A DNA stretch of 11,715 bases, from NCBI GenBank assembly GCA_002415335.1, contig DHXL01000393.1:1-11715 (forward strand), read 5' to 3'. Source of the DNA: Oxalobacteraceae bacterium UBA5157. Lineage in GTDB: Bacteria > Pseudomonadota > Gammaproteobacteria > Burkholderiales > Burkholderiaceae_D. Made by a program: the position numbers and the translations under genes. A model generated the notes under the pieces. The model ran no database searches. It saw only the letters and a program-made list of their open reading frames with translations, and was not told the origin of the DNA. Below, in pieces: positions 1 through 6,713 of this stretch (the stretch's first letter is position 1; each line of letters opens with the position of its first letter).

Positions 1-336
1 GACCACCAGCACTTCCACGATCAAATCGAAACGCCCCGTCACGACGCTCACGGAATTGACAAATGGCAGTTCGCCGATTTTCTTTATAAGTTCGCCAAGC
101 TTTCCTTGTGCATTGGCATTGATGCCGACGACAGCAGCGATCAGTTCAGGCCGCTCCGACAGATTAAGCAGCCCCACGACCTTCAAGACATTTTTCTCGA
201 TCAAAGACCGCAGGCGTGCCCGCACAGTGGGCGGGCTCAACTGCAATCTATCCGCCAGCCGATTCACGCTGTCCTGAGCGTCGCGGGAAAGCAGCTTGGC
301 CAGCCGGCGATCGGTAGGGTCGAGGAATTCACACAT
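1..336 (-). CDS. Lrp/AsnC-family transcriptional regulator (partial, C-terminus off the left edge)
   Basis: The reverse strand from the ATG at 336 is open for 112 codons to the window edge. It begins MCEFLDPTDRRLAKLL and contains a winged helix-turn-helix (about residues 6-55, with SPPTVRARLRSL as recognition helix). The start of the RAM/AsnC ligand domain follows (INANAQGKL, then VTGRFDLIVEVLV at the edge). This is the usual order for Lrp/AsnC proteins of about 150 aa, so roughly 40 residues are missing. An in-frame TGA two codons upstream makes ATG 336 the first possible start; no good Shine-Dalgarno is visible. Family members bind DNA as oligomers and respond to amino acids. It is divergent from the racemase-family gene at 532, so control of that gene is a reasonable inference but is not shown. 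The ligand is unknown. Confidence 0.9.
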   Translation of the reverse strand, partial: MCEFLDPTDRRLAKLLSRDAQDSVNRLADRLQLSPPTVRARLRSLIEKNVLKVVGLLNLSERPELIAAVVGINANAQGKLGELIKKIGELPFVNSVSVVTGRFDLIVEVLVV

Positions 337-394
337 AAGTCAGCATGGAAAAATATTATTTATTTATTTTCAAATTAGAAAATATATTAGCATA

Positions 395-416
395 AAATAT
401 TCCAATAGGAATTTTT
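395..416. promoter_or_regulatory. Inverted repeat, candidate operator
   Basis: The perfect arms ATTCC (399-403) and GGAAT (408-412) flank the 4-nt loop AATA. After one mismatch (398 against 413) three more A:T pairs extend the symmetry to 395-416. It lies roughly midway in the divergent AT-rich region, a fitting place for a dimeric regulator such as the adjacent Lrp/AsnC protein. The symmetry is seen directly; the operator role is inferred. Chance symmetry in AT-rich DNA is a real alternative. Confidence 0.35.
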
Positions 417-521
417 GTTATCGATCTTAATATTTTATCGAAAAGCGGATGGGTGCAAGGCTGCGTCCGGCTGCTTGCCTTCTGGCTGGACCCGCGTTCA
501 GCCCGTGCTGGACTTTCATTC

Positions 522-526
522 AAGGA
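522..526 (+). promoter_or_regulatory. Ribosome binding site that sets the racemase-family start
   Basis: AAGGA sits 5 nt before the ATG at 532. It favours that start over an in-frame TTG at 415, which would add 39 residues of low-complexity, non-family-like sequence. Confidence 0.7.
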
Positions 527-531
527 AATTT

Positions 532-1245
532 ATGATCAGCGTAGTCGAAGAGGCGAAGATCGGAATCCTGTGCTGGGAAACAGGACAGGTTCCCAAGGGG
601 CTCAGGCAGCTTGAATCGTTGGTCGGCAACAGCACCAACCCAGCTTCATACGAATATCCGGTAAGACTCAATCCGGTACGCGGCGCAAACGTCCATACGA
701 TTCTCGAAAAGCCGGATCGAGCCGTACTGCTTACGATGATCGCAGATGCCAAATTGATGGCAGCGCAGGGTATCAAGGCGATCACAACAAGCTGCGGATT
801 CAATGCTGTCTTCCAGCGCGACCTGGCAGAGGCGACAGGCGTTCCGGTTTTCACGTCCAGTCTCCTGCAGGTGCCCTTCGCCAGGCAGCTCAACGGCCCG
901 ACTAGCGAGATCTGCATCATCACGGCGAACGCCGAGGCGCTTAGTCCGACGCACCTGAGATCGGTCGGCATCGCGAGTCAGGATGGACTGCACATCGTGG
1001 GGCTCGAACAGTGCCCTGAATGGAACAGGATGTTCGCCGAACCGGACGCCGAAATCAACCTGGACAGAATCGAACAGGAAGTTTTGGCTACCGCGCGGCG
1101 GGCGCTCAATACGCATCCAGGCATTCGTGCTTTCGTTCTTGAGTGCACGGATCTGCCGCCGTACTCGGCGGCGATTCGCCGTCAGTCGGGCCTACCCGTA
1201 TTCGATTTCATCTCGATGGTCAATTACGTGCATTCATCGATCTGA
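532..1245 (+). CDS. Aspartate/glutamate racemase-superfamily protein
   Basis: This 237-aa protein starts MISVVEEAKIGILCWETG. It carries two cysteine motifs typical of the cofactor-independent Asp/Glu/hydantoin racemase superfamily: TTSCGFN (Cys88) in the first half and LECTDLPP (Cys205) near the end, followed by LPVFDFISMVNYV. In this family two cysteines act as a general acid/base pair removing and adding a proton at an amino-acid-type alpha carbon, in two pseudo-symmetric Rossmann-like lobes. Length and spacing fit an intact enzyme. No signal peptide or membrane segment is seen, so it should be cytoplasmic. The substrate cannot be told: an amino acid, a hydantoin or a malate/maleate-type compound are all possible. 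The divergent Lrp/AsnC gene hints at amino-acid-linked control. It appears to be monocistronic, with 166 bp to the next chosen start. Confidence 0.85.
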   Translation: MISVVEEAKIGILCWETGQVPKGLRQLESLVGNSTNPASYEYPVRLNPVRGANVHTILEKPDRAVLLTMIADAKLMAAQGIKAITTSCGFNAVFQRDLAEATGVPVFTSSLLQVPFARQLNGPTSEICIITANAEALSPTHLRSVGIASQDGLHIVGLEQCPEWNRMFAEPDAEINLDRIEQEVLATARRALNTHPGIRAFVLECTDLPPYSAAIRRQSGLPVFDFISMVNYVHSSI

Positions 1246-1256
1246 CGGGCGGCCCT

Positions 1257-1284
1257 TGATCGTGTCTGTGGCGATCATCAGACA
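1257..1284 (+). other. Two interleaved 6-bp inverted repeats downstream of the racemase-family gene
   Basis: TGATCG (1257-1262) is the exact reverse complement of CGATCA (1272-1277). TGTCTG (1263-1268) is the exact reverse complement of CAGACA (1279-1284). The two stems are interleaved, so in RNA they would compete; connecting loops of 0 and 1 nt look too short for a stable pseudoknot. There is no following T-run, so this is not a classical intrinsic terminator. It begins 12 nt after the racemase stop, in the leader of the signalling operon. A role in ending or attenuating transcription is possible but unproven. Confidence 0.3.
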
Positions 1285-1341
1285 TTGCAGCAGTCTCTTT
1301 ACCCGACGGCGTTGCTGTGCGAATATTGCGGTAGCGAACGC

Positions 1342-1359
1342 ATTTCCAATATTTCCAAT
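1342..1359 (+). repeat. Perfect tandem 9-mer repeat upstream of the operon's first gene
   Basis: ATTTCCAAT occurs twice in direct succession (1342-1350 and 1351-1359). The second copy runs into an in-frame ATG at 1358-1360 that is a possible but SD-less start for the next gene. If translation starts at GTG 1412 instead, as I prefer, the repeat lies in the leader and could be a short direct-repeat binding site. Confidence 0.4.
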
Positions 1360-1402
1360 GATCTGCAATCGCTTTGACAAGATTTGCACATGCGACGAGA
1401 GC

Positions 1403-1406
1403 GAGG
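1403..1406 (+). promoter_or_regulatory. Candidate ribosome binding site deciding a GTG start
   Basis: GAGG is 5 nt before GTG 1412. The competing in-frame starts are ATG 1358, with no purine-rich sequence before it, and ATG 1460, whose GAGG lies only 2 nt away. GTG 1412 therefore has the best translation signal. Confidence 0.45.
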
Positions 1407-1411
1407 CACGC

Positions 1412-3958
1412 GTGAAGGCGACAATTGAGAACATCTCGGAACATGCATCTCTCGAGGATATGCCCAGCCTAAGCAGCCGGGCATTGACTTTTTCCAATAG
1501 CTGCATCCTCATCGCAGATGCCCGCCAGCCGGGCTATCCCATCGTGTTCGCCAATCCGGCATTCTGCCGCATGAGCGGATACGTACCGGAAGAGGTATTG
1601 GGAAAAGATTTCCTCTTCCTGCAAAGTAGCGAAGATGAACAGGCAGCATGGACTGCGCTGCGCAATGCACTGGCAAACGGGGACGACATTCACACCGTGT
1701 TGCGCAATTGCCGCAAAGACGGCTCACTGTTCTGGAGCGATCTATCCATCGCTTCCGTCACGGATGACGCCGGCAAGCTCACACATTTCATCGCGATGCA
1801 AAGCGACGCCACTGAACAGAAACGCCATGAAGAGCGGCTCGCGTTTCAGGCAACCCATGACGCGCTGACAGAATTACCAAACCGGCAATTGCTCAAACAG
1901 CATTTGCGGGAAGCCATGCTGCAAACCGAAATTGCCCGCCATATCGTCGCGCTGCTGATCGTCGATATCGATCACTTCAAGTTGATCAACAATAGCATCG
2001 ACCATGATGGCGCCGACCTCTTGTTGCAGTCGGTCGCGGAACGCCTGCGCACTTGCGTCAAAGCGGGTGACATCTTGTCGCGCCATGGCGCGGATGAGTT
2101 TGGCATCGTGTTAAGAGACCTGGACACATCGTCCGATGTTGCCGAGTCCTGTGAAAAAATTTCGCGCGCCATCGCCCTCCCCTTCGTCATCAAGGGACAA
2201 ACTTTGCATGTGACGTGCAGCATCGGGATCGCGCTCTATCCGCAGGATGGGTCCGATGCCGCAATGCTGCTCAAGTATGCGGATACGGCGCTGTCGCGTG
2301 CCAAGGAACTTGGGCGCAACAACAGCCAGTTCTTTTCAAATGAAATGACTGAACGCGCGCTTGAGCGCGTAAAGCTCGAAAACGAACTACGGCTGGCGAT
2401 CAGCAAGAACCAACTACAACTTCATTACCAGCCGTTGGTCGATCTGCAAACCGGACAGGTCACCAGCCTCGAGGCATTGTCCCGCTGGCGGCATCCAGAA
2501 TTGGGCACGGTGCCGCCAACACGTTTTATCGCGGTGGCCGAAGAATGCGGACTGATCGCGGAGATCGGTGACTGGGTATTGCGAACCGCTTGCCGAGACA
2601 TGCAAACCTGGAAAGACAATGGGATCGCCGACGTGCGCGTCGCCATCAATGTATCGCCCACACAGTTCCGCGATCCGCTGCTGGCCGACAAAGTCGATGC
2701 GGCACTGACCGGGAGCGGCATTTCGCCGAGCCGACTTTGCCTGGAGATTACCGAAAACGTGCTGATGCAAGACACCCCGTCCAGCGAAGCGACGCTGGCG
2801 CGGCTCAAGGCGCTCGGTGTGGATCTGGTGCTGGACGATTTCGGCACCGGTTTTTCATCGCTCAGCTATCTGAAGCGTTTCTCGTTTGACAAGGTAAAGA
2901 TCGATCGCGCCTTCGTCCAGGATGTCGTGACGAATACCGATGATAGCGCCATATCCAAGGCTATTATCTTGATGGCGCACAGCCTGGGGATACGGGTGGT
3001 CGCCGAGGGAGTGGAAACCGAAGCCCAGTGTGATTTCTTGCGTGGGAACATGTGCGACGAGATACAAGGATTTCTTTTTTCGGAAGCGCTGGGGCCAACC
3101 GAGATCGAAACTTTCTTGCGCGAAGGGCATCGGCTCCCGGATCACCTATTGCGTATGCAAAAGCCGCCGCGTACCCTGTTGCTGGTAGATGACGAAGTAA
3201 ACATCGTCGCTTCGCTGAAGCGCCTATTGCGCCCTGATAATTACCATGTCCTGACTGCCAATAGCGGGCAGGAAGGGCTGGATCTATTGACGCGGAACGA
3301 TGTCGATGTGATCGTTTCCGATCAGCGGATGCCGGGTATGACCGGCGTCGAATTCTTGAGCCAGGCCAAAGTGCTGTATCCGGATACCATACGCATCGTG
3401 CTATCCGGCTATACCGAATTGCAGTCAGTCACCGATGCCGTAAACGAAGGTGCGATCTACAAGTTTCTTACCAAGCCCTGGGATGACACCCAGTTGCGTG
3501 GACACGTCGAAGAAGCATTTCGGCGCAAGGAAATGGCGGATGAAAATATGCGCCTCAATCTTGAAGTGCGAACCGCGAACTTCGAACTAGCCACCGCCAA
3601 TCGGCGGCTGGAGCGGGTACTGACCCAACAACAGCAGCAAATCAAACGCGATGAGGTCAGTCTCGACGTGGTGCGCGAAGCATTACAGCACGTCCCGGCG
3701 CCGGTCATCGGTCTGGACGAGGATGAAGTCATCGCCTTCGTCAATAGCGCCGCGCAACTGTTGTTCAAGGATGGTCCAGGCGTTCTGGGCTGCGATGCAG
3801 AGGCAGTAATGCCCGGCATTTTGAGCGCAATCCACCAGGTAAATGATGGTGAAAAATGCAGTATCGAACTGAATGGATTGATGTATCAGGTTATTTCGCA
3901 CAACATGGGACGAGGGTCCCAGTCGCGTGGTAAGTTGATGACATTGACGCGAGAGTAA
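1412..3958 (+). CDS. PAS(LOV-like)-GGDEF-EAL-REC-coiled coil-PAS signalling protein; likely c-di-GMP phosphodiesterase
   Basis: The protein is 848 aa from GTG 1412 (866 from ATG 1358). Residues ~20-135 form a PAS domain of LOV type: NRKDG-like NCRKDG at 99-104 and FIAMQSDAT at 126-134, but GKDFLFLQ (64-71) where LOV photoreceptors have GxNCRFLQ, so the adduct cysteine is absent. Residues ~140-310 are a GGDEF domain with degenerate signature HGADEF (225-230) and no RxxD I-site (KAGD instead). Residues ~325-575 are EAL with all expected motifs: E354-A-L, NVSPTQF, EITEN, DDFGTG (475-480), KIDRAF, AEGVET and a Q in DEIQGF. A receiver follows at ~587-705 (D593/D594, phospho-acceptor D637, S665, K688), then a glutamine-rich coil and a PAS-like C-terminus (~755-830). 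Predicted net activity is c-di-GMP hydrolysis tuned by phosphorylation. It is the first gene of the six-gene operon. The start is uncertain; the fold assignments are firm. Confidence 0.88.
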   Translation: MKATIENISEHASLEDMPSLSSRALTFSNSCILIADARQPGYPIVFANPAFCRMSGYVPEEVLGKDFLFLQSSEDEQAAWTALRNALANGDDIHTVLRNCRKDGSLFWSDLSIASVTDDAGKLTHFIAMQSDATEQKRHEERLAFQATHDALTELPNRQLLKQHLREAMLQTEIARHIVALLIVDIDHFKLINNSIDHDGADLLLQSVAERLRTCVKAGDILSRHGADEFGIVLRDLDTSSDVAESCEKISRAIALPFVIKGQTLHVTCSIGIALYPQDGSDAAMLLKYADTALSRAKELGRNNSQFFSNEMTERALERVKLENELRLAISKNQLQLHYQPLVDLQTGQVTSLEALSRWRHPELGTVPPTRFIAVAEECGLIAEIGDWVLRTACRDMQTWKDNGIADVRVAINVSPTQFRDPLLADKVDAALTGSGISPSRLCLEITENVLMQDTPSSEATLARLKALGVDLVLDDFGTGFSSLSYLKRFSFDKVKIDRAFVQDVVTNTDDSAISKAIILMAHSLGIRVVAEGVETEAQCDFLRGNMCDEIQGFLFSEALGPTEIETFLREGHRLPDHLLRMQKPPRTLLLVDDEVNIVASLKRLLRPDNYHVLTANSGQEGLDLLTRNDVDVIVSDQRMPGMTGVEFLSQAKVLYPDTIRIVLSGYTELQSVTDAVNEGAIYKFLTKPWDDTQLRGHVEEAFRRKEMADENMRLNLEVRTANFELATANRRLERVLTQQQQQIKRDEVSLDVVREALQHVPAPVIGLDEDEVIAFVNSAAQLLFKDGPGVLGCDAEAVMPGILSAIHQVNDGEKCSIELNGLMYQVISHNMGRGSQSRGKLMTLTRE

Positions 3959-3966
3959 GGAGCGCA

Positions 3967-4287
3967 ATGCTTAATCGGTACAAACAGCTGGATCTGGACG
4001 ATACGACCGCCGGCATGGTGTTGTCGGACGCCGTACTGGACGCCCATGGCAGCGTGCTTCTGCCAAGCGCCACCACACTCACCGATGCCATGCTTACCTC
4101 GCTGCGGCGGCGCGGCGTCGAGACGGTCTTCGTCGTCAACGACGACATCTCCGCAGCGGATCTGGAGGCAGAACGAGCGCGCGTGCAACAGCGTCTGGCG
4201 ATCCTGTTCAGACGGTGCAACACCGATCGCGCGTGCCGCGTTCTGTTGCAACGCATAATCGAATATCGCCTTGGGAGTCTGGAATGA
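3967..4287 (+). CDS. Small stand-alone GMxL/LLP-type module protein
   Basis: This 106-aa protein starts at ATG 3967, with AAGGAG 4 nt upstream overlapping the previous stop codon. The N-terminal ~55 residues read TTAGMVLSDAVLDAHGSVLLP, then a helix ending LRRRGVETVFV. That pattern (a GM-x-L strand, a D-x-x-G turn with LLP, then a helix and a GV-x-x-V strand) is what I know from short domains attached to HD-GYP proteins. The second half is helical and Arg-rich (ERARVQQRLAILFRRC). The same module appears fused at the C-terminus of the HD-GYP regulator encoded at 6706-8058. Its stop overlaps the next start as ATGA, so translation is probably coupled. No enzymatic residues are evident; an adaptor or dimerisation role is an inference. 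Confidence 0.8.
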   Translation: MLNRYKQLDLDDTTAGMVLSDAVLDAHGSVLLPSATTLTDAMLTSLRRRGVETVFVVNDDISAADLEAERARVQQRLAILFRRCNTDRACRVLLQRIIEYRLGSLE

Positions 4288-5129
4288 CCACCCTCGCACT
4301 CGCCGATGTCATCAAGAATATTCGCGATCTCCCATCGCTACCGGTGGTCGTCATGGAATTGCTCAACAGCTTCGAGCAGGAAGATGTCAGCATCGGGGTA
4401 TTGGCCGCGAAGGTGTCGCGTGACCAGGCGCTGGCTGCCAAGACGCTGCGTCTTGCCAATTCCTCATTTTACGGCCTGCAAAGTAAGGTCACGACAATCA
4501 ATCAAGCGATCACCATTTTGGGATTCGATAGCGTGCGAACCTTGATTACGGCGGCCGCGGTGACCGATAATTTCTCGGCCGGCAAGCACGCGAGTTTTGA
4601 TTTCAAGGCGTTCTGGCGACATTCCATCGGCACCGCACTATGTTCCAAGATGCTGGCGCGCGCGCTTAACGTCAATCAGGATTACGCCTTCATTTCAGGG
4701 CTGCTGCACGACATCGGAAAACTGGTGCTGGTGACACGCTTTCCCCAGCAATACGCGGCCGCGATCGCCCATCGCGATAAGCACGACTGCTACATGCTGG
4801 AGGCGGAGAGTGCCGTGCTGGGCGTCGATCACACCACAGTCGGCCGCGCGCTGGCGGAATACTGGAAATTCCCGGCCTTGATGCAAAAAGCAATTGCGAG
4901 CCATCATGCGCCCGATGCGCCCGACTTCGTCGACATCCCCGGCATCGTCCATATCGCCGACGCGATTATGCATGCGCTCGACCTGACCGGCCAGGAGCGG
5001 GACTTGGTGCCCGTGATTATGGAAGGCGCATGGAATAGCATCAACCTTGCGCCGGACGTCCTGCGAAGCGTGTTTCGCGATACCGAATCGGAATTTGAAG
5101 AAGCGTGCCAGATTTTGGCGGCAGGATGA
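4284..5129 (+). CDS. HDOD-domain protein
   Basis: This 281-aa protein starts at the ATG of the ATGA overlap (4284), with GGGAG 6 nt upstream. The HDOD signature begins at once: IRDLPSLPVVVMELL, VSRDQALAAKTLRLANSSFYG, INQAITILGFDSVRTLI. HDOD proteins are HD-superfamily relatives usually regarded as non-catalytic and found in bacterial signalling. This one keeps residues in HD-like positions: H113, H142-D143 in LLHDIGKL, H207-H208 and D226 in HIADAI. An HD pair is common among HDOD proteins, so activity should not be assumed. No membrane segment is visible. It lies between the small module gene and a histidine kinase, suggesting a partner or scaffold in the same pathway. Confidence 0.92.
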   Translation: MTTLALADVIKNIRDLPSLPVVVMELLNSFEQEDVSIGVLAAKVSRDQALAAKTLRLANSSFYGLQSKVTTINQAITILGFDSVRTLITAAAVTDNFSAGKHASFDFKAFWRHSIGTALCSKMLARALNVNQDYAFISGLLHDIGKLVLVTRFPQQYAAAIAHRDKHDCYMLEAESAVLGVDHTTVGRALAEYWKFPALMQKAIASHHAPDAPDFVDIPGIVHIADAIMHALDLTGQERDLVPVIMEGAWNSINLAPDVLRSVFRDTESEFEEACQILAAG

Positions 5130-5141
5130 GATCCCGGGCCC

Positions 5142-6713
5142 ATGACCAGTAAATTCGAACAATTGCCGCATGAAGCTGCCGCGACCGGTGTAGCCAAGCG
5201 TGACAACGCCGACGCCACCCAAGGCGGGCACCCCTGCATCGACCGCGACAAGGTCATCCGGTCTGACGAGGGGGCACACGGTTCGATGGCCCCTGCACTA
5301 TCCGAATTTTTCGAAGCATCGCCGGTGCCGTCGTTTGCGATCGACGCCAATCATATCGTCACGCAATGGAACAAGGCATGTGAACACATCACCGGCGTTC
5401 CCGCCGCCGCCATCATCGGAACCGAAAATCATTGGCAGCCCTTCTACAAGCGGAAGCGCCCGGTGCTGGCAGACCTGATCGTCGCGGACAACATAGACAA
5501 CGCTGCCGGAGTCTATTACCAGGACAAGCTCCGGCCCTCGCCGCTGATTCCGGGCTCCTATGAGGCCGAAGATTTTTTCCCGCAACTCGGCGAAAGTGGA
5601 CGATGGCTATTCTTTTCAGCGGCACCATTGCACGACAGTCTCGGTCAAGTCGTCGGTGCGATTGAAATTCTGCAGGACGTCACGCAACGCAAACTGGCGG
5701 AAGGCGATTTGCAAAAGGCGCAGCTCAGACTGGAAGACCTGGTCACGAAGCGAACCTCGCAGCTGGCCCAGGCTAACAGTAAACTGGAAGAGGATATCCG
5801 CCAGCGGGAAACTGCGGAAGCTGAACTCTTGAGGCGCAATGCCGAACTCACGGAACTCAACAGCAGATTGTCGGTAGCGCAGGAGCAATTGGCGCAATCC
5901 GAAAAACTCGCGTCAATCGGGCAACTGGCTGCCGGGGTTGCGCATGAAATCAATAACCCGATCGGCTATATATTTTCCAATTTCGGCACGCTGGCAATTT
6001 ATATCGCAAACCTGCTCGAGATGCTCACAGCCTATGAGGATGCAGAGCCCGGTATTGCATCGTCCGAGGTGCGCACAAAGCTCGATACAGTGCGCAAACG
6101 GATCGACCTCGATTATCTGAAAGAAGACATCACGGGCCTGATGAGCGAATCGAAAGAAGGGATTGTCCGGGTACGCAAGATTGTGCAGGATCTGAAAGAC
6201 TTCTCGCGGGTCGATGCAAATCAGGAATGGCAATGGGCGAATATCCATCGAGGCATCGATTCCACGCTGAATATCATCAGCAACGAGGTGAAATACAAAG
6301 CCGATATCATCAAAGACTATGGCGTCATTCCCGACATCGAATGTTTGCCCTCCCAGCTCAATCAGGTCATCATGAACATCGTCGTCAATGCGGCGCATGC
6401 CATCGGCAGCCAGCGTGGCAAGATTACGATCCGCAGTGGCACCGAGGGCGAGAACATCTGGCTTGAAATTTCGGACACCGGGTCAGGCATTCCCACGGAA
6501 ATCCTGCCGCGTATTTTCGATCCTTTTTTTACCACCAAGCCGATCGGCAGCGGGACCGGGCTTGGACTATCCCTTTCTTACGGCATCATTCAAAAACACC
6601 GCGGCCACATCGAGGTTGATAGCGAACCGAATCGCGGCACCACGTTCCGCATCAAGTTGCCGATCCGGCATACGGCGGCGGAAAACCAAGAAGAGGATCG
6701 CGAACATGGTTGA
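5142..6713 (+). CDS. Soluble PAS-domain sensor histidine kinase
   Basis: The protein is 523 aa with no transmembrane segment. After a ~50-residue polar N-terminus comes a PAS domain (~52-182) containing WQPFYKRKRPVLADLI, a stretch I recognise from other PAS kinases. A long coiled coil (~183-255) follows, then an H-box with H268 in AHEINNP. An extended helical region ending in DLKDFSRVD leads to a HATPase_c domain: N-box NQVIMNIVVN (407-416), SDTGSGI (D445), FFTTK and GTGLGLSLS. It should autophosphorylate H268 and pass phosphate to receivers; the three REC domains in the operon are the obvious targets. ATG 5142 is 12 nt after the HDOD stop and lacks a clear SD; an in-frame ATG at 5286 would still leave the PAS domain intact. 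The core closely resembles the kinase at 8542-10125. Its last 8 nt overlap the next gene. Confidence 0.93.
   Translation: MTSKFEQLPHEAAATGVAKRDNADATQGGHPCIDRDKVIRSDEGAHGSMAPALSEFFEASPVPSFAIDANHIVTQWNKACEHITGVPAAAIIGTENHWQPFYKRKRPVLADLIVADNIDNAAGVYYQDKLRPSPLIPGSYEAEDFFPQLGESGRWLFFSAAPLHDSLGQVVGAIEILQDVTQRKLAEGDLQKAQLRLEDLVTKRTSQLAQANSKLEEDIRQRETAEAELLRRNAELTELNSRLSVAQEQLAQSEKLASIGQLAAGVAHEINNPIGYIFSNFGTLAIYIANLLEMLTAYEDAEPGIASSEVRTKLDTVRKRIDLDYLKEDITGLMSESKEGIVRVRKIVQDLKDFSRVDANQEWQWANIHRGIDSTLNIISNEVKYKADIIKDYGVIPDIECLPSQLNQVIMNIVVNAAHAIGSQRGKITIRSGTEGENIWLEISDTGSGIPTEILPRIFDPFFTTKPIGSGTGLGLSLSYGIIQKHRGHIEVDSEPNRGTTFRIKLPIRHTAAENQEEDREHG

Larger units (their letters stand above)
337..531. promoter_or_regulatory. 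Divergent AT-rich control region between the Lrp/AsnC-type and racemase-family genes
   Basis: These 195 bp separate two divergent genes. The stretch of about 345-445 is strikingly AT-rich against the GC-rich surroundings and holds repeated AATATT words (352-357, 396-401, 428-433). Lrp-family regulators favour AT-rich, bendable DNA and often act on a divergent neighbour, so this is the obvious regulatory site. I could not find a convincing -35/-10 pair with proper spacing in either direction, so no promoter is assigned. The part next to the racemase gene (about 445-520) is GC-rich again. Confidence 0.55.

Noticed and set aside
415..531. N-terminal extension of the racemase-family gene from a TTG start
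   Set aside because: The 39 extra residues do not look like the family, lie partly in AT-rich intergenic DNA and have no SD, whereas ATG 532 has AAGGA at ideal spacing.
516..1116. Minus-strand open frames opposite the racemase-family gene (151 and 156 codons)
   Set aside because: Both overlap a recognised gene completely, have no family features and no SD; they are open by chance.
1257..1284. Intrinsic terminator or true H-type pseudoknot after the racemase gene
   Set aside because: No T-run follows, and loops of 0 and 1 nt cannot easily span 6-bp stems; kept only as competing inverted repeats.
983..1357. Long 5' extension of the PAS-GGDEF-EAL frame into the racemase gene
   Set aside because: The sequence is Arg/Ser/Cys-rich shadow coding of the racemase gene in another frame, with no domain resemblance.
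1374..1379. Perfect TTGACA -35 box before the signalling operon
   Set aside because: At 16-18 bp spacing there is no -10-like hexamer (GAGAGC region), so it is not called as a promoter.
6388..6705. Upstream extension of the REC-HD-GYP frame inside the kinase gene
   Set aside because: The extra 106 residues are out-of-frame kinase sequence; ATG 6706 has a good SD and starts just before the receiver.
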